Assembly (NCBI GenBank): GCA_029237695.1
Contig: CM055265.1
Span: forward strand, 70,967,912-71,031,911
Source of the DNA: Conchocele bisecta
Taxonomy: Eukaryota > Mollusca > Bivalvia > Lucinida > Thyasiridae
Length of the DNA stretch: 64,000 nucleotides
Direction: 5' to 3'
Part shown: positions 47,258 through 59,800 of the stretch, one piece after another
Position numbering within the stretch: position 1 is the first letter of the stretch
Layout: each line of letters opens with the position of its first letter
The notes under the pieces: model-generated
The model's database searches: none
Told to the model about the DNA's origin: nothing
The model's input: only the letters and a program-made list of their open reading frames with translations
Made by a program: the position numbers and the translations under genes

Positions 47258-47865
47258 AGATTATATCCCAAACTGACAGTTGCCTCTATAGGAAACAGAC
47301 AACCAATTGATTTCTCATAGACCCACATTCACACAAACATGACAATCGCAAATTATCTGAGACAAAATCAATTTGGTTACTTCCATTCCTGGAGTCAGTG
47401 ACCTAAGCCGGTTCTAGCTCCATGCCAAACACGGGGTCATGCGGGTTGATTTCCAAAGTTATTTCCCCTTTTTTGACGGAGCCGTCTACTTTCACTTTCG
47501 AAATCTCTATCTCACCCCCACATCAAGTCGCACACAGAAAAAAATTAACCTGCATGTGTAGAGCATGCAAATAATATAATAAAATGTTTGGCACAGACAT
47601 ACCTTTCCTGCAGCATCTATTTTATTTATCTCTCTGTCATAATAATAACAATCAATGCCGTTGTCCTGAGAATTCCATGTCAAAATATGTCCATGTCCCC
47701 TATGTGCCACCGTATTCATCGGCTTCTGAAATCAATAAACATATTTGATACGAGGAGACATTTATTATTAATAGAATCCCCAATGCTGTGGTATAATGTA
47801 ATGTATTGTCACGTGCAGTGTAACTATTCGTGCTCCTCCCAGATGAGTATGTTACCTGTAGCCTA
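47258..47865. other. Intergenic, nothing recognised
   Basis: No repeat or exon seen. Confidence 0.3.
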
Positions 47866-48440
47866 AGTATACTTTGATGGAGAAATTGTCAATTTAAGGA
47901 TAAATTTATTAATTTTTATTATAATAGTGAATTTATTACATTATCACAGCCAAAATGGCTGTGATAATGTAATGAATTCAGTATAATACAGTGCCGTAGC
48001 CAGAGGTTCGAAATAGCCGAGGCCAACATAAGCGGCGGAAGACGATAATTATTGGGGGTGGAAGTGTGGAGGGCCCGAAGGGCCCGAGTTTGCTAGGCGG
48101 GTCCGGGGGCATGCCCACCCTGAAAATTTTGAAATCAAAGTGGTCTGAAACGCCATTTCCTGCATTCTCAGCAAAGTCTGAGCACATACTATGACTCCCA
48201 TTTTTCCTATATTGGAATAAAACAAAAAAAAAAAAAAACAAAAACATCGTGAAAAAACGGACGAGGCCATGGCCTCGTCTGGCCTCAACGTGGCTACGGC
48301 ACTGTAATAATTCTGCATAATTTTAATCATCACATATATGCAGTCGTTAGTTCTGTATGAAATAATGCATTTCCGGAAAAATAAATGATTACTCCCTCAA
48401 AGTATACTTTGCTAGTAAAGTATACTTTGCAATGTTTAGT
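47866..48440. repeat. Family F MITE with a nested element
   Basis: AAGTATACTTTGATGGAG and the inverted CTCCCTCAAAGTATACTTTG mark the family F copy. The central palindrome ATCACAGCCAAAATGGCTGT is intact, and a foreign 316-bp element interrupts the right arm at 47989-48304. Confidence 0.8.
47989..48304. mobile_element. CAGTGCCGTAGCC element, TAATA duplication
   Basis: Inverted ends CAGTGCCGTAGCCAG and TGGCTACGGCACTG. TAATA occurs at both edges (47984-47988 and 48305-48309), and removing the element with one TAATA restores the sequence of the intact family F copy at 13690. The inside has GGCCCGAAGGGCCCG and GGGGGCATGCCCACCC. Confidence 0.85.
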
Positions 48441-48521
48441 CTTTTACTCAATGTTACTCACATATTAGTTTCCACATGATGTACAATTGCGCACTATCTT
48501 TAAACAATCACTCGCATATGA

Positions 48522-48924
48522 CATAGGCGGCGGAACTGGTAAAAGTTTGGCGGGGGTGTTGGGGGTGGGAGGCAATATTGAGAGCCCAAAGGGCCCGATG
48601 TTGATAGGGGGTCTGGCGGCATGCTTCCCCGGACATTTTTGAAATCTAAGAGGCGCAAAACGCCATTTCCTGCATTCTCAGAGTCCAGTCTTGAAGGCCC
48701 AAAGGAGCCGATGATGCTAGGGGGTCCGGGGTCAGGCTCATCCGGAAATTTTTGAAATATAAGAGGCGTGAAACGCAATTTCCTGCAACCTCAGCAAGTC
48801 TGAGTCTGAGGATGAGAAAAAAAATGTTCTTTATTACAGATTTATTGAGGGGGCCAGGAGCCCCCCCCCCCAACACAAGTATTCCCCCCCCCCCCACACA
48901 CACACACACTTCCGCCGCCCCTGT
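48522..48924. mobile_element. ATAGGCGGCGGAA element
   Basis: ATAGGCGGCGGAAC on the left and TTCCGCCGCCCCTGT on the right are inverted. The inside has the same GGCCCGATG and GGGGGTCCGGGG motifs as 47989-48304, in repeated form. Confidence 0.6.
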
Positions 48925-49129
48925 AGTAAAGCATTAACTTTTTTACATTCATAAAATGAGTTGGATTTCCGAATTATGATCAGTCAAAGCAATTCTATTT
49001 TATTATAACAAAATGGCGTTGGAAGAGAAACATGTTGTGTTTTTTTTTGTAAAATTTATTAGAAACGTTTGAAGTCTAAGATGATGCTGAGATGAGTGCA
49101 GTGGAGGGGCACTTTGAAGAGGAGTGGCT

Positions 49130-49346
49130 TAACAACGACTTATGTTCAACCCAAGAGAGCAATAGCAACGACTATGCTAGATTGATACATCATACCTTCC
49201 TGAACATGAATCCGGTGCCGGTCAATCAAATTAGGTGGGACAATGTCACTTTTGGGGTCATTAGGTGCAAAGAGGTCAAACGAGTTCAATGACGGATTAT
49301 ATATCGGTTGATAGACATGTACGTGCATATCATGCTTGAAATATCG
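49130..49346. repeat. Left arm (outer part) of a long foldback element
   Basis: TTATGTTCAACCCAAGAGAG and GTGGGACAATGTCACTTTTG recur inverted at 56740-56890. The arm is then cut by the element at 49353-52810 and resumes at 52817. Confidence 0.65.
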
Positions 49347-49977
49347 GATAAATATGGAACGCCTTTACTGCCTCGTCATACTTCCAGTGGTGATGTCCTG
49401 TATTGTCAGCGTTGTATTTTATATAAACATCTTTATAGTATTTGCCGACTTTGTGCTATTATTTGCTAACGTCTTTATATTGTGTACGAACGTCTTTGTA
49501 TTCTTTACGAACGTCTTTATATTATATACACGCATCGTTATATTATTTGCTCACATTGTGTTATTATTTGCTAACGTCTTTATATTATGTACGAACTTAG
49601 TTGTATTGTTTACGAACGTCTTTATATTATATACACACACCTTTATGTTATATGCCGACTTTGTGGCATTATTTGCTAACGTCTTTGTATTGTGTACAAA
49701 CGTCTTTATGTCGTTTCGTTTCGTCGTTATGTCAGTCATCGTTATTATGGGTTTTATTCAGCGGGGAGAATTTGTCTGTACACCGGCTACTTCAGGTGGG
49801 CCACCACCATTCCTTTTTCCTATAGGTTAGAGAATACTAAATGGTGCGAAATCGCCAAGGGGGTATGCACAAGTAGTTCGGTAACTGGTCTGTACTGGTT
49901 CTGCATTAATTAAACTATTGGTTCCCTTACTGCTAATAAAGAAAAATCCAACCTTGTCATGTACCCCAATATTGGTC

Positions 49978-50012
49978 CGTCCGTCCGTCCGTCCGTCCGT
50001 CCGCCCGTCCGT
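49978..50012. repeat. TCCG microsatellite
   Basis: About eight tandem CCGT units with one change. Confidence 0.9.
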
Positions 50013-51199
50013 GTACATTTACGGCAACAGTAGAAAACTTTGTAAGAGTTTCTTCACCATGTAATATCTTCAGAATAACTTGAAGGATTACTTTAATATT
50101 TGGACAGTTTGTTCACCTGAACATGAGTGATGCAATTTCACCACCAATGACATGACCTGGACCCTTGTAACCTTCAAAATGGTGCTGAAAGCAATTTGTT
50201 ACGTCACAATGTTTGTAAGACTTTCTCAAATAACTTTGAATTTTGTGTAAATTTAACTTTTTCAGTTTTACACACACTCTCTAGTTAAAGTCCAGTCCAG
50301 TATGCCAAGGAGGCATATCCATGTTTTAAAAACATAATTTTTAGTTTCCATTATTTCGCCACGGAAACTCTGTTTACATCACGTGACCAACAGGCTCAGT
50401 GTTTTCTTTTAAATGCTACAACTATGCTGAAACCCCAACATGTTCCTCAAGTGACACTGGGTAGTAATTAATGGTTCACGATTTACAAGCAAACTGTGTC
50501 TGTGACCTCAACACATCCGAACTATTTTGTTTATACCGGACTACTTTTGTATAGGTTACCGAATATTAATGGTGCGAAATCGGCAAGGGGTTATGCAAAA
50601 AAATAGACCCCGGTATAAAAAAACACAGTGCGGGTGTTTTGAGGTCACATACACAGTTGATCACGTGATGTAAACATAGTTTCCATGGCCAAAACATGTA
50701 AACAATTTTGGGGGACATGGCGAGGTCGGATTTTTGTATGGACATATGTGATTATTGTTTAATTCATGCTGAACCAGTACATACTGGCTGCTGGTCATTA
50801 GCAAGTAGGTCCCACACCATCCATACGAATAGTGAAAGTTGGATGGGATTCTGTATATAGTACCAGATGGCCGTGGCCTGCATGTCGAGCCCGCCTAGGT
50901 ATCTGGTGATATCAGGGTAAGATATATATATAATGTAGCAACATATACATTGAAAAACAAGAACTGGCATCGTTAAACGAAGCTAACCCCCTCGCTGATA
51001 GCCTTGATAAAAAAAGAAACAAGTCCTCCTTGACCTTGGGCGGTCGGACGTGAGTCGTATGCAAAACAAAGCACGATCCATTGACGCACATTGTGGCCAA
51101 ATATAATCACAATCGGTGAAGTGGTTGATGAGTTATGGTAAAAAGAAAAACAAATTTTTTTTTTAAATGTTTGTCTTACAAACACGGTGAACTTCTAAA

Positions 51200-51720
51200 T
51201 CAGTTGACAGTGACATTGGGCACAGTGGCTGCATGCATGGGACAGAGAATGAATATATGGATGATGACTAAGAAGCATGCATGTACAGTTTCAAGCCAAC
51301 CCGACTTACGGTTACAGAGAAAGTAGGTACCTGAAAACGTTAATGCAAATTTTGACAAAAACATTAATGCAAATTTTGACAACAAATTTAATGCAAACTT
51401 CTAAGTCTTTTATCCTTGACCTTGGGCACATGGGCCGCATGATGACCAATAAGCATACGAAGTCTCAAACAAATCTGACTTACGGTTACAGAGATAGTAG
51501 GTATGTGAAAAGTTTAACGCAACTTTGGACAAAGACTTTGGACGCAAACTTCTAAGTCATTTGACATTGACCTTGGGGCACATGTGCTGCATGAGTGGAA
51601 CACAGAATAAATATATGGATGATGACCAATACTCATTCGAAGTTTCAAGAAAATCTGCCTTACGGTTACAGAGATATAAGGTGTGTGGTTGGTCGGGCGA
51701 ACGCGATGGTGTAAATTAAC
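51200..51720. repeat. Diverged tandem repeats, about 150 bp
   Basis: Three units, each with GACTTACGGTTACAGAGA-like, TTGACCTTGGGCACA-like and ATATATGGATGATGACCAA-like motifs. Confidence 0.6.
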
Positions 51721-52816
51721 GGTGGGGTTCCTCCTTATAGGAATCACAATTTGCCTGGTTTGGCCCTCATGTACGTTTCTATCTTTGGCTCTTTTGTTAC
51801 CTGGGAGTTGAATTGGGTTATTGCCCATTATAAAAGTAGTACGATTATTACTGATCATACTGCTTTTGGGAGGGGGCCAAGTGATTCTGGTGTGGCGAGG
51901 ACCTGGCATCAGATCAGGATTATTCTGATTTCACGGCTGAATATATAGTTTTGTTATTGTATATATTCAGTTCTGGTTTTGGGATTTTCCACCCATTTGT
52001 ATATGTACTTGAACATGTATATGTACATGTACAGGTAATATATGGGATTTAGTACTAAACCCATTGACCCGGCCTTAAATGACCTTAGCTGTTGATATGC
52101 CGTTAGACCCCAAGAAACAAAACAGAGATATACGGTATTTAAATACTTTAACACAGCTTTTGGGCGGACGCACGCACGGACGCACGGACACCCGGACGTC
52201 ATTGTGATCACTATGGCTCGACACAAATTATTTGGTGTGTTCTAACCTATAGCCCCTGGGCGATTTCGCACCATTTAGTGTTTCCTTACCTTGACGTAGC
52301 CGGTGTACAGACAAATTCTCCCCGCTGAATATGACCCATAATAACGATGATTGACATAACGACGCAACGAAACAACATAAAGACGTTTGTACACAATATA
52401 AAGATGTTAGCAAATAATAACACAAAGCATGCAAAGTCGGCATATAATACAAAGGTGTGTGTATATAATATAAACTAATATATAATATAAACTAATAACA
52501 CAATGTGACAAATAATATAAACGTGTGTGTATATAATATGAAGACGTTTGTACATAATACAATGGCGTTCGTACACAATATAAAGACGTTAGTAAATAAT
52601 AACACAAAGTCGGCAAATAATATAAAGGTGTGGGTATATAATATAAAGATGTTTGTAAACAATACAAAGACGTTCGTACACAATATAAATACGGTAGCAA
52701 ATGCTAACACAAAGTCCACAAATAATATATAGATGTTTGTATAAAATATCACGCTGACAATACAGGACATCACCGCTGGAAGCATGACGAGGCAGTAAAG
52801 GCGTTCCATAGATAAA

Positions 52817-53560
52817 GCTGTTTAAATTGTTGAGTATTCTTCTTTAGGACATATATGAAACGATTCGGTTTTATGATGGTTCAAATCGTTATGTATTTTG
52901 CGATTATCAAGATGGCCGCCAGGTATCAATATTCTGTCTTAAATATATTCCGACTTGATTATTATATGGCGTTTGGTACTTACATTATGCGTTTACATAC
53001 ATTTAAATACGTTTAGATAACTTATAATAAAAAAATTCACCACTGACACATTCATACAAATACAAGATGGGCGCCAAATATGCACACAGAAATGTGTTTG
53101 TAACATAAATAAATAAATCGCTACACTTTCATGCACTTTTATAGTTCACATGAATGAGTCCATGTAATATACTTATAATTTGACCATGTTGGTATATTCA
53201 AAAGGCCGCTAAGTATCGCTTAATCGCATAGGCGCTGTTGGTCGACAAAATAGAAAAGAAATGGAACATAATTGGAAATCATATTTGTAATATTTTAAAA
53301 ATGCGAGGTTTGTGTTCCAAACTGTACCGAATGATCTTTGGCCACAAACAAAGGTAAATCAAAGATGGCCGCCAACATGGATACAATTCTGACACGTCTA
53401 TATTATGTAGGGTAGACATAGCATATGCTACATCCTAAAATCAATGTTTCAGTGTTTAGGATGACAACATAAATAATAATATTTTATGACTGCCATTTTG
53501 GTTATCAAGATGGCTACTATATTGCGTAGTTTTATAATATGAGATATCAACAAAAAATAT
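52817..53560. repeat. Left arm (inner part) of the long foldback element
   Basis: TCAAGATGGCCGCCAGGTATC, AAAGATGGCCGCCAAC and ATCAAGATGGCTACTATATT occur in series. The same motifs occur inverted at 56040-56620. AT-rich otherwise. Confidence 0.6.
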
Positions 53561-56039
53561 ATTTTTTGCTCATGGATAACAATAATTTCTAGCTGCAACA
53601 TGATAATGGATAGTAAACGACTACATAGTCACGATCTTGGATTTCAAGTGGAACAACATTTTGAATACATGTTGATAATGTCAAAGGAAACGGGAACACA
53701 TTTACAATTACAGCTAGGTATTCATGCATTCGAGTGAATCCACATAATGTCCGTGTATAATAGCTGTATTCTGATAGAAATAAAATACAGTAGCAGGTTG
53801 GGAGCAAGTGAATGGTCATTTAACGGTGGGGTTAATTGTTGTTGGAGAGCGCGATATCCCTGGCTTGGCCCTTATGGCATTTCCTACCACCTGGATTTCG
53901 CAATTTTCCGAGGCCACCTAGCTGCCTCGGGCCATTCAAGCCCTCGAAAAGACTTTCTGCTTCAACAATTCTGGTTACGGGCATGTTGCATATATCGACA
54001 CCATCAGATACCGGTACAGTCCATGCGAATATTGTGTCATTTTCCATTATGACGAAGCCATTTATACTTGAAAAGCATTTATGGACACATTTATTAGTAT
54101 ACAAAAGTCGTAATATTGACGACAATAACAGGAACATGGAATATCAATAACTTGGAAACACTGCATATGGACAGTGCGAGTGTGCTTGTCGGTGTAGCAA
54201 GAGACAAAATCAATTACTTGAAAATTGGGGAATGATATAACATATACATATCGTATATAAGTAGAGTCAATTTGTGATCATGGTCATCGAATTTCAGTTT
54301 ATATACGACATACGATGTGATTGCCAAAAATAAAATAACTTTTGGATGACGTATCATTTAAGTAGTCATATGCCGGTAGCCATGTACTAGGACATGTAAG
54401 TACATGTAGGAGTAAGTTATCAACCAGTATGTGTGGGCCATATTCACACTACTCTATATATCTAGGAATTCAATACATGGTGTCATCAAGGCCATTGAAT
54501 CTCAGTCCATAAACGGCATATGCTGTGTTTATAAACAATAAAATCGGGCTTGGATGACCTATACTATCAAGAAGTCATATACAGGTAGGCATGGACTATG
54601 TAAATATGAATGATTTAATGTTTCAGTATTTGTGAGTCACATATGTATGATATTAAACTATAATGCGATAGAGATCAGTATGTTGTGAGTTCATGATGGA
54701 ACATATGTTGAAGTCATTCATGAGATTGTTTGGTACATAGAAAGAATAAAAGTTATACAAATGTATTGTGCGGTCATAATGCAGTATATCTTCAATGCAT
54801 ATATATGTATATGTATTACAGTTATGAAGGGCGCTGTTTCTGGGGAATACCATACACTGAAATCATATATGTTTGTCGTCATAACTGTGTATTATAATAT
54901 AACAACCATATGTGTAATATAATATATAGTAGTTTACATACATTAATATGTTACTTTGTTTCAAATGGTCATGGTTGATTATTCTATGCTAATCTAGAAT
55001 TATATCAGAACGTTCCATCGCCCGTGTTTCTATACACACCAACACACGACCCATAAATAAGAGCATAAGAGACCAAACAGAGACACTTATTTTCACATAC
55101 ACGTATTTTGGGTAGTGCTTTGTTAAATATATAGAGCATATGCTTGTACCCATAACTCTTATATGACGAAATTACGATTCATGGAAAATGAATGTACACA
55201 ACTCAACAAAACAACCGCTGTGCACAACAACAATTCCCATGACTGGATTTTCGAGCTAACCTGGAAGCAAAACGTGTAAAGGTAAACATTCACACATACC
55301 TGATCTGAGGCATCTAAATCATCATCATACGTTTAAACACATGTTTTATATATATGTGGCTCCCATAGACGCTGTCAATATTGATTTCAGTGCAGGGGAC
55401 GGGATTTTTATAGATGAGAATATAGTTAATTGAGAATATATTTCCATTCATCAGCGAAGATTAAACATGCACTCATGCGGAATGTTTTGGTGAAATAGAA
55501 TATGCTGATCTGCCGGAGACAGATCTATGGTTATATGGAACAATTATTACATAGTTCAGTGTAATTGAAATGTATGTATATGGGTATATCCACTCGTGAA
55601 TGTATGGATATTCACGGAAACAGAAACTGTAATAAATACTATTTGACAATTGTTGTATTTTACATGAATTGTTTAATGGCATGTTCTATCTTGGTTATAA
55701 TTAAGTATAAAGTGATTGAAATACCATGGTACTTAGCCGCACACCGGCATATAACAGTTCAATATCCGACTGTAATGCGCACAATGCCGATCTATAGCAT
55801 ATGTACCAATTACAATACATAGTGTATACGTTTATGACATTATAGTGTTATTTACAACGTATATGATAACGTAAGGCTCAATACAATAAAATATCTGTAA
55901 AACAAACAGTAAATATATTTTAAAATTCTGACTTTACAACGAGTGTAACCTAATTCGATCATCACCAAGTGTATTATCAGCGAACTATTAGTCTGAACAC
56001 ATTTGTCCTATAAAGAAATTTAAAAGTAAATGAAAAGAA
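53561..56039. other. Interior of the long foldback element, no gene recognised
   Basis: AT-rich, with many short open frames but none with family features. 53820-53970 has a segment (AACGGTGGGGTTAATTG, then CCTGGCTTGGCCCTTATGG) echoing 51719-51770. Confidence 0.4.
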
Positions 56040-56905
56040 ACGCGCAATTACCAGTGCCACAATATATTAAAATAGCCAGAAATGAGGCGACCATTTTGAA
56101 TAAACAAAATTGCAAATGACTTCAAAATCAAGTGTATCCAACTTACTGATTTAACCGCCTAACAGAATGAAGAAGTATAAATAAGTAAAGCAAAAGTAAA
56201 CAATATATCCAATAACTTTCGAGTTTTTTTGGAAAATATGGCGGCCATTTTTAATTAAACACTCTTTAAGAATAGCGTAAATATTGATCTATGTTTTTAA
56301 TATCATATCTCAGATGAAAATCAAACTAATATGTTCATATCTAGCTTTGTTCCAAGATATGGTCCATCACAGTGTAGCTAATGCTGTCTGTTCTTGATGA
56401 ATAGTTGGCGTCCATCTTGGATTCATATGGATTTGATACCCTCCAGCTATGTTTAAAATTAATACATGGTATCCAACGGTTTTTCTGCGTCCGTCCGATC
56501 AAGATCCAAGTGCCTATTTGTTTTCATTCATCAAATAAGTACACATTTCAGGCTAAATATTGATGCTTCGCGGCCATCTTGAATATGTTGATACACTCAA
56601 CGATAGAGACGTCCCAGCAAACCGAATCGTATATGCATCATAAAACAATAATCGCCAATAAAACATACTTTATCGGGTTGTTCTGTAATGTTATGCAAGT
56701 ACATAATGTATGATCAAAATGGAGAGTTTTGCACTCATTTGACCCGTTTGCACTTAATGACCCCAAAAATGACCTTGTCCCACCTGATTTAATTGACCGA
56801 CACCGGATACGTGTTCATGATGATATAATGCATTGATTTAAAGCAGTCGTTGCTTTTGCTCTCTCGTCTTGAACATAATTCATTTGTATGTGTGCTTGCC
56901 CCCTT
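56040..56905. repeat. Right arm of the long foldback element
   Basis: It carries GCGACCATTTTGAAT, GGCGGCCATTTTTAAT, GGCGTCCATCTTGG and GCGGCCATCTTGAATATG, then at 56740-56830 the inverse of 49190-49300, and near 56895 a possible terminus GTGCTTGCCCCC, which also occurs (inverted) at 31076. Confidence 0.6.
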
Positions 56906-57789
56906 ATTACGTAGTGGGTAGTGGTGGGTATTTACAATTAATGGTGTGCAACAGGTTTCCCGTGGCATTCAATGTAAGAAGAACCGACCTGTGTATTGCT
57001 ATAATGTAAACGATTGTCTTAAAATGTAAATCTATAAAAAAAAAAAAAAGTGAGGGGGTGGATGAAAAAAGAGTACAGGTAGGTCTGTTTTAGAAACACA
57101 GCATCTAGCATGAAAATAGCAGTATTGAAAATCACGCGCGTCCCATGAAGACTGTGTGTGGTCTGCACAACTACGGGACGATTTAGGGGGAAATACTATA
57201 CGTATGTATATTCCATTTACCATAACCATGATAACAGCAGGCAGTGATTATAGTTAACCGTGCGAATAGTTCCATATGAATATGTTTTGAGGATATGGTC
57301 TACTCGCCTATTTCAGTTTGCACCTTTTTTTGACGAAAGTTGTTTAATTGTTAATTTTATTGCGAAAGAAAACAAAACACACAAGACGTGTGTGTTCGCT
57401 TTATATAGACTGCAAATGGCCGATGCTACTAAATGCCCCATTTTATTTGATCGAATTCAATGAGTTTGTGTTGTATTCCTTAGTGGAACACGGTCAAATG
57501 ATTAATTCAATGCCCATGGCAGAGCTTGACTTTTTTAACTACAGCTACTGATAAACTCGCACAGTCATTTAGTGATAGTGTGTCTAAATAGCGTGTTAAA
57601 TGAATTATGTTATGTATGTGCACAACGTAATAGCGAACAGTGAAGACCCTGATCAGAATGCACGGATTCGCAGGCCGAACTAGGTATCTCCTTCTTCCAG
57701 TGAAGGTCAAGATTCTTTTCAGAATGAATGTAAATGTGACCTCGGGAGAGTGAGTGAGACAGTTTTGGGTGTTTGTACAGTTGAAAGTC
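56906..57789. other. Intergenic, family D trace only
   Basis: No gene seen. A family D-like trace is at 57635-57680 (GCGAACAGTGAAGACCCTG then ATGCACGGATTCGCAGG). Confidence 0.35.
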
Positions 57790-58625
57790 TGGTATGGCAC
57801 ATCTAAAACTACACAGTATACATTGGCGAGTGCAGATTACTCGCTGTAACTGACGCTTACCAGACAGTGATTCATGACAACCATGAACGCCTCGTATATC
57901 TTTGAAACACATCCTGCATGGTGTCTTGCCTCTGTAATAGTCTGCGGCAAACCGTGTGGAACGCATTTGCACAGTATCGAACCTGTTGTTGTCTTCGGCA
58001 AAGTAATGGTATTAAGCCGAAAAACTTATTCCATGGTAGGTCTCACTAACGACGTGTATGCAGCCTTCCTCACATTTGAATTGCACTCGCGTAGATTTGG
58101 CAGAAGCAAGTCTACTGTACATGAAACATTAGCCGCAGTAGTCTCAACATGTTGCTGATAGTCACTCCCAAGTATTTGTCACTGTCAACTGCTTCCAGTA
58201 TGTGACCCTGAACGTGTATGGAGTTTCTGTGATAAAGTTTAATTTAGTAGACTTTGTAGCACAGTACATTTAGATGGGTGTAACTTCATCTTCCATTGTT
58301 ATTCACAGTTTCCAGGGCGGTGAGATGATGTTGCAACTTTACTGCATCATCTTCATTCTTAATGCGTCTGTACAGCAGACAGTCATCGGCAAAGAGTCGT
58401 GCATCTGATGAGAAAACTGGTTCTGGTAAGTCATTTATATATGCCAAGAACAACACTGGCCCAATAACTGTGCTTTGTGGGAATCCGGATAGAACGTCTG
58501 CTTGGATAGATTTGCAACCATCGAGGAGTACTTGCTGTTTCCGTTGGCCCAGTAAATATTCAATCCATTGTATCCTAGTATAACCACAGGTTCTTGAAGA
58601 ACGGTTCATATTTCGGTGTTTTATT
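57790..58625 (-). pseudogene. Non-LTR retrotransposon reverse transcriptase, 3' portion
   Basis: Read on the - strand: CGYTRIQWIEYLLGQRKQQV, then SGFPQSTVIGPVLFLAYINDL and LFADDCLLYRRI, the fingers and FADD catalytic core of a Jockey/CR1-type reverse transcriptase. After a frame change near 58300 come WKMKLHPSKC and GHILEAVDSDKYLGV, and near 57950 an MRSTRFAADYYRG tail segment. Several frameshifts and stops disable it. The canonical VPQG has become FPQS. Confidence 0.85.
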
Positions 58626-59589
58626 GATTATATTTGCGATTGGTGCATTGTTATCAACATACAATTGACGCCACATCGCGCGAATTACACATATACACTT
58701 TAACGGTAATTTACAAGGTGCGAAACGGAGCTTCTACCCGCGTACGTTTTTAACCAATACAACCATTATTTGTTAACCGATAACAATACAACGGGTCCCA
58801 AACTGTTTGTTGAGATTAATCTATCGGGACCTGAACCCCCAATGCAAGTCAAACATTTATATATCGTCTGAAAAAACGTCAAATATTCTCGGATCTATAA
58901 GATGGCCGAGCTCTCTGAGCGGGGAAATTTTGTTACACAGCCGTGTAATCCTCATTACAGCCCAATATAGCTCATTGGCTGACACACATGTGGCATCCAA
59001 TAATAGCGTGACGGGGGGTGTCGTAGTTGATTTTGACACATCGCGGGGAAAATGGCTATCATATCAAATACGCGTTACAAAACCGCCACGCGTGTAATCT
59101 CCGCACAGAGGGCTCGACAGAAAATCTCGCAATCGTATGGATTTTAATGTATTAAATGTAGGAACAGATAAATGCAGTTCACGTATTCTATCGGTATCAG
59201 CAGATTGATATATGTCTCCTGAATTGATAGAATCCGAATTTGGAGTTTGTGGAAATTCAGTTGATCATATAATTGGTCTGAAAGCAAGCAACGAATGTTG
59301 GAAATTTTAATGGCCAAATATTGAAAAGCTTTCATTCCTTGAGTGTTTTGACAGTATAACAGGGATCCGAAAGTTCGAAACGGTGAATGTGTTTATAGTT
59401 TATTATTTATGTTGTGTGTAATGCTCATGATTGAGCATTAGTAGTTGCACAAAACTATGCATATTACCCCCAAACCAACGAAATCCACACAAATCCACAA
59501 AAATACCCACATGGCATCAAAATAATGACCATCTGTTCAAACACCTGTGAGTATAACACAGAGGGACTCCGTAGTAGTGTGGTTTATAT
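58626..59589. other. Sequence separating the two reverse transcriptase pieces
   Basis: About 960 bp of unrelated sequence, AT-rich with a G+C-richer stretch at 58880-59110. No inverted ends or gene recognised. It may be an insertion or part of a rearrangement. Confidence 0.5.
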
Positions 59590-59800
59590 ATTAGTCGCTT
59601 ATGCGGGTCTTTATAAAAGTTTTAGCGAAGTCAAGAAGAAAAAATTAACATCCACCTGATCCCGCCCTCACCTAAGTTGGCTTGCAATTCCCCGGATTGT
59701 GGTGATGAGCTGTGTCTCACAAGATCGATGACGTCTAAATCCATGCTGGTTATCACACACTATTTGACAGTTTACAAAATAGTTCATGATGCTGTTGCAT
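59590..59800 (-). pseudogene. Non-LTR reverse transcriptase, 5' piece
   Basis: On the - strand DNQHGFRRHRSCETQLITT is followed by LDFAKTF-like residues, the motif order that precedes the segment at 58625 in Jockey/CR1-type enzymes. Same orientation and order, so both pieces probably come from one element. Confidence 0.78.

Larger units (their letters stand above)
49353..52810. mobile_element. 3.46-kb foldback element with 21-bp-repeat arms and GATAAA duplication
   Basis: Inverted arms start TATGGAACGCCTTTACTGCC at 49353 and at 52810 (reverse). Each arm of about 450-510 bp is made of 21-bp units of the type GTCTTTATATTGTGTACGAAC, which give seven-residue translations such as FILCTNV. GATAAA is duplicated at both outer edges (49347-49352 and 52811-52816). 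The interior (49.8-52.3 kb) has a TCCG microsatellite, GGTGCGAAATCG motifs also found just inside the arms, and about three diverged 150-bp repeats. No transposase was recognised. Confidence 0.8.

Noticed and set aside
49336..49830. 164-codon hydrophobic open frame resembling a membrane protein
   Set aside because: It consists of 21-bp repeats of a foldback arm; the inverted arm at 52492-52809 gives the same translation. The apparent start lies outside the element.
58807..59097. 96-codon open frame on + in a G+C-richer stretch
   Set aside because: No family features, no splice context, and no consistent codon pattern; left as unexplained separator sequence.
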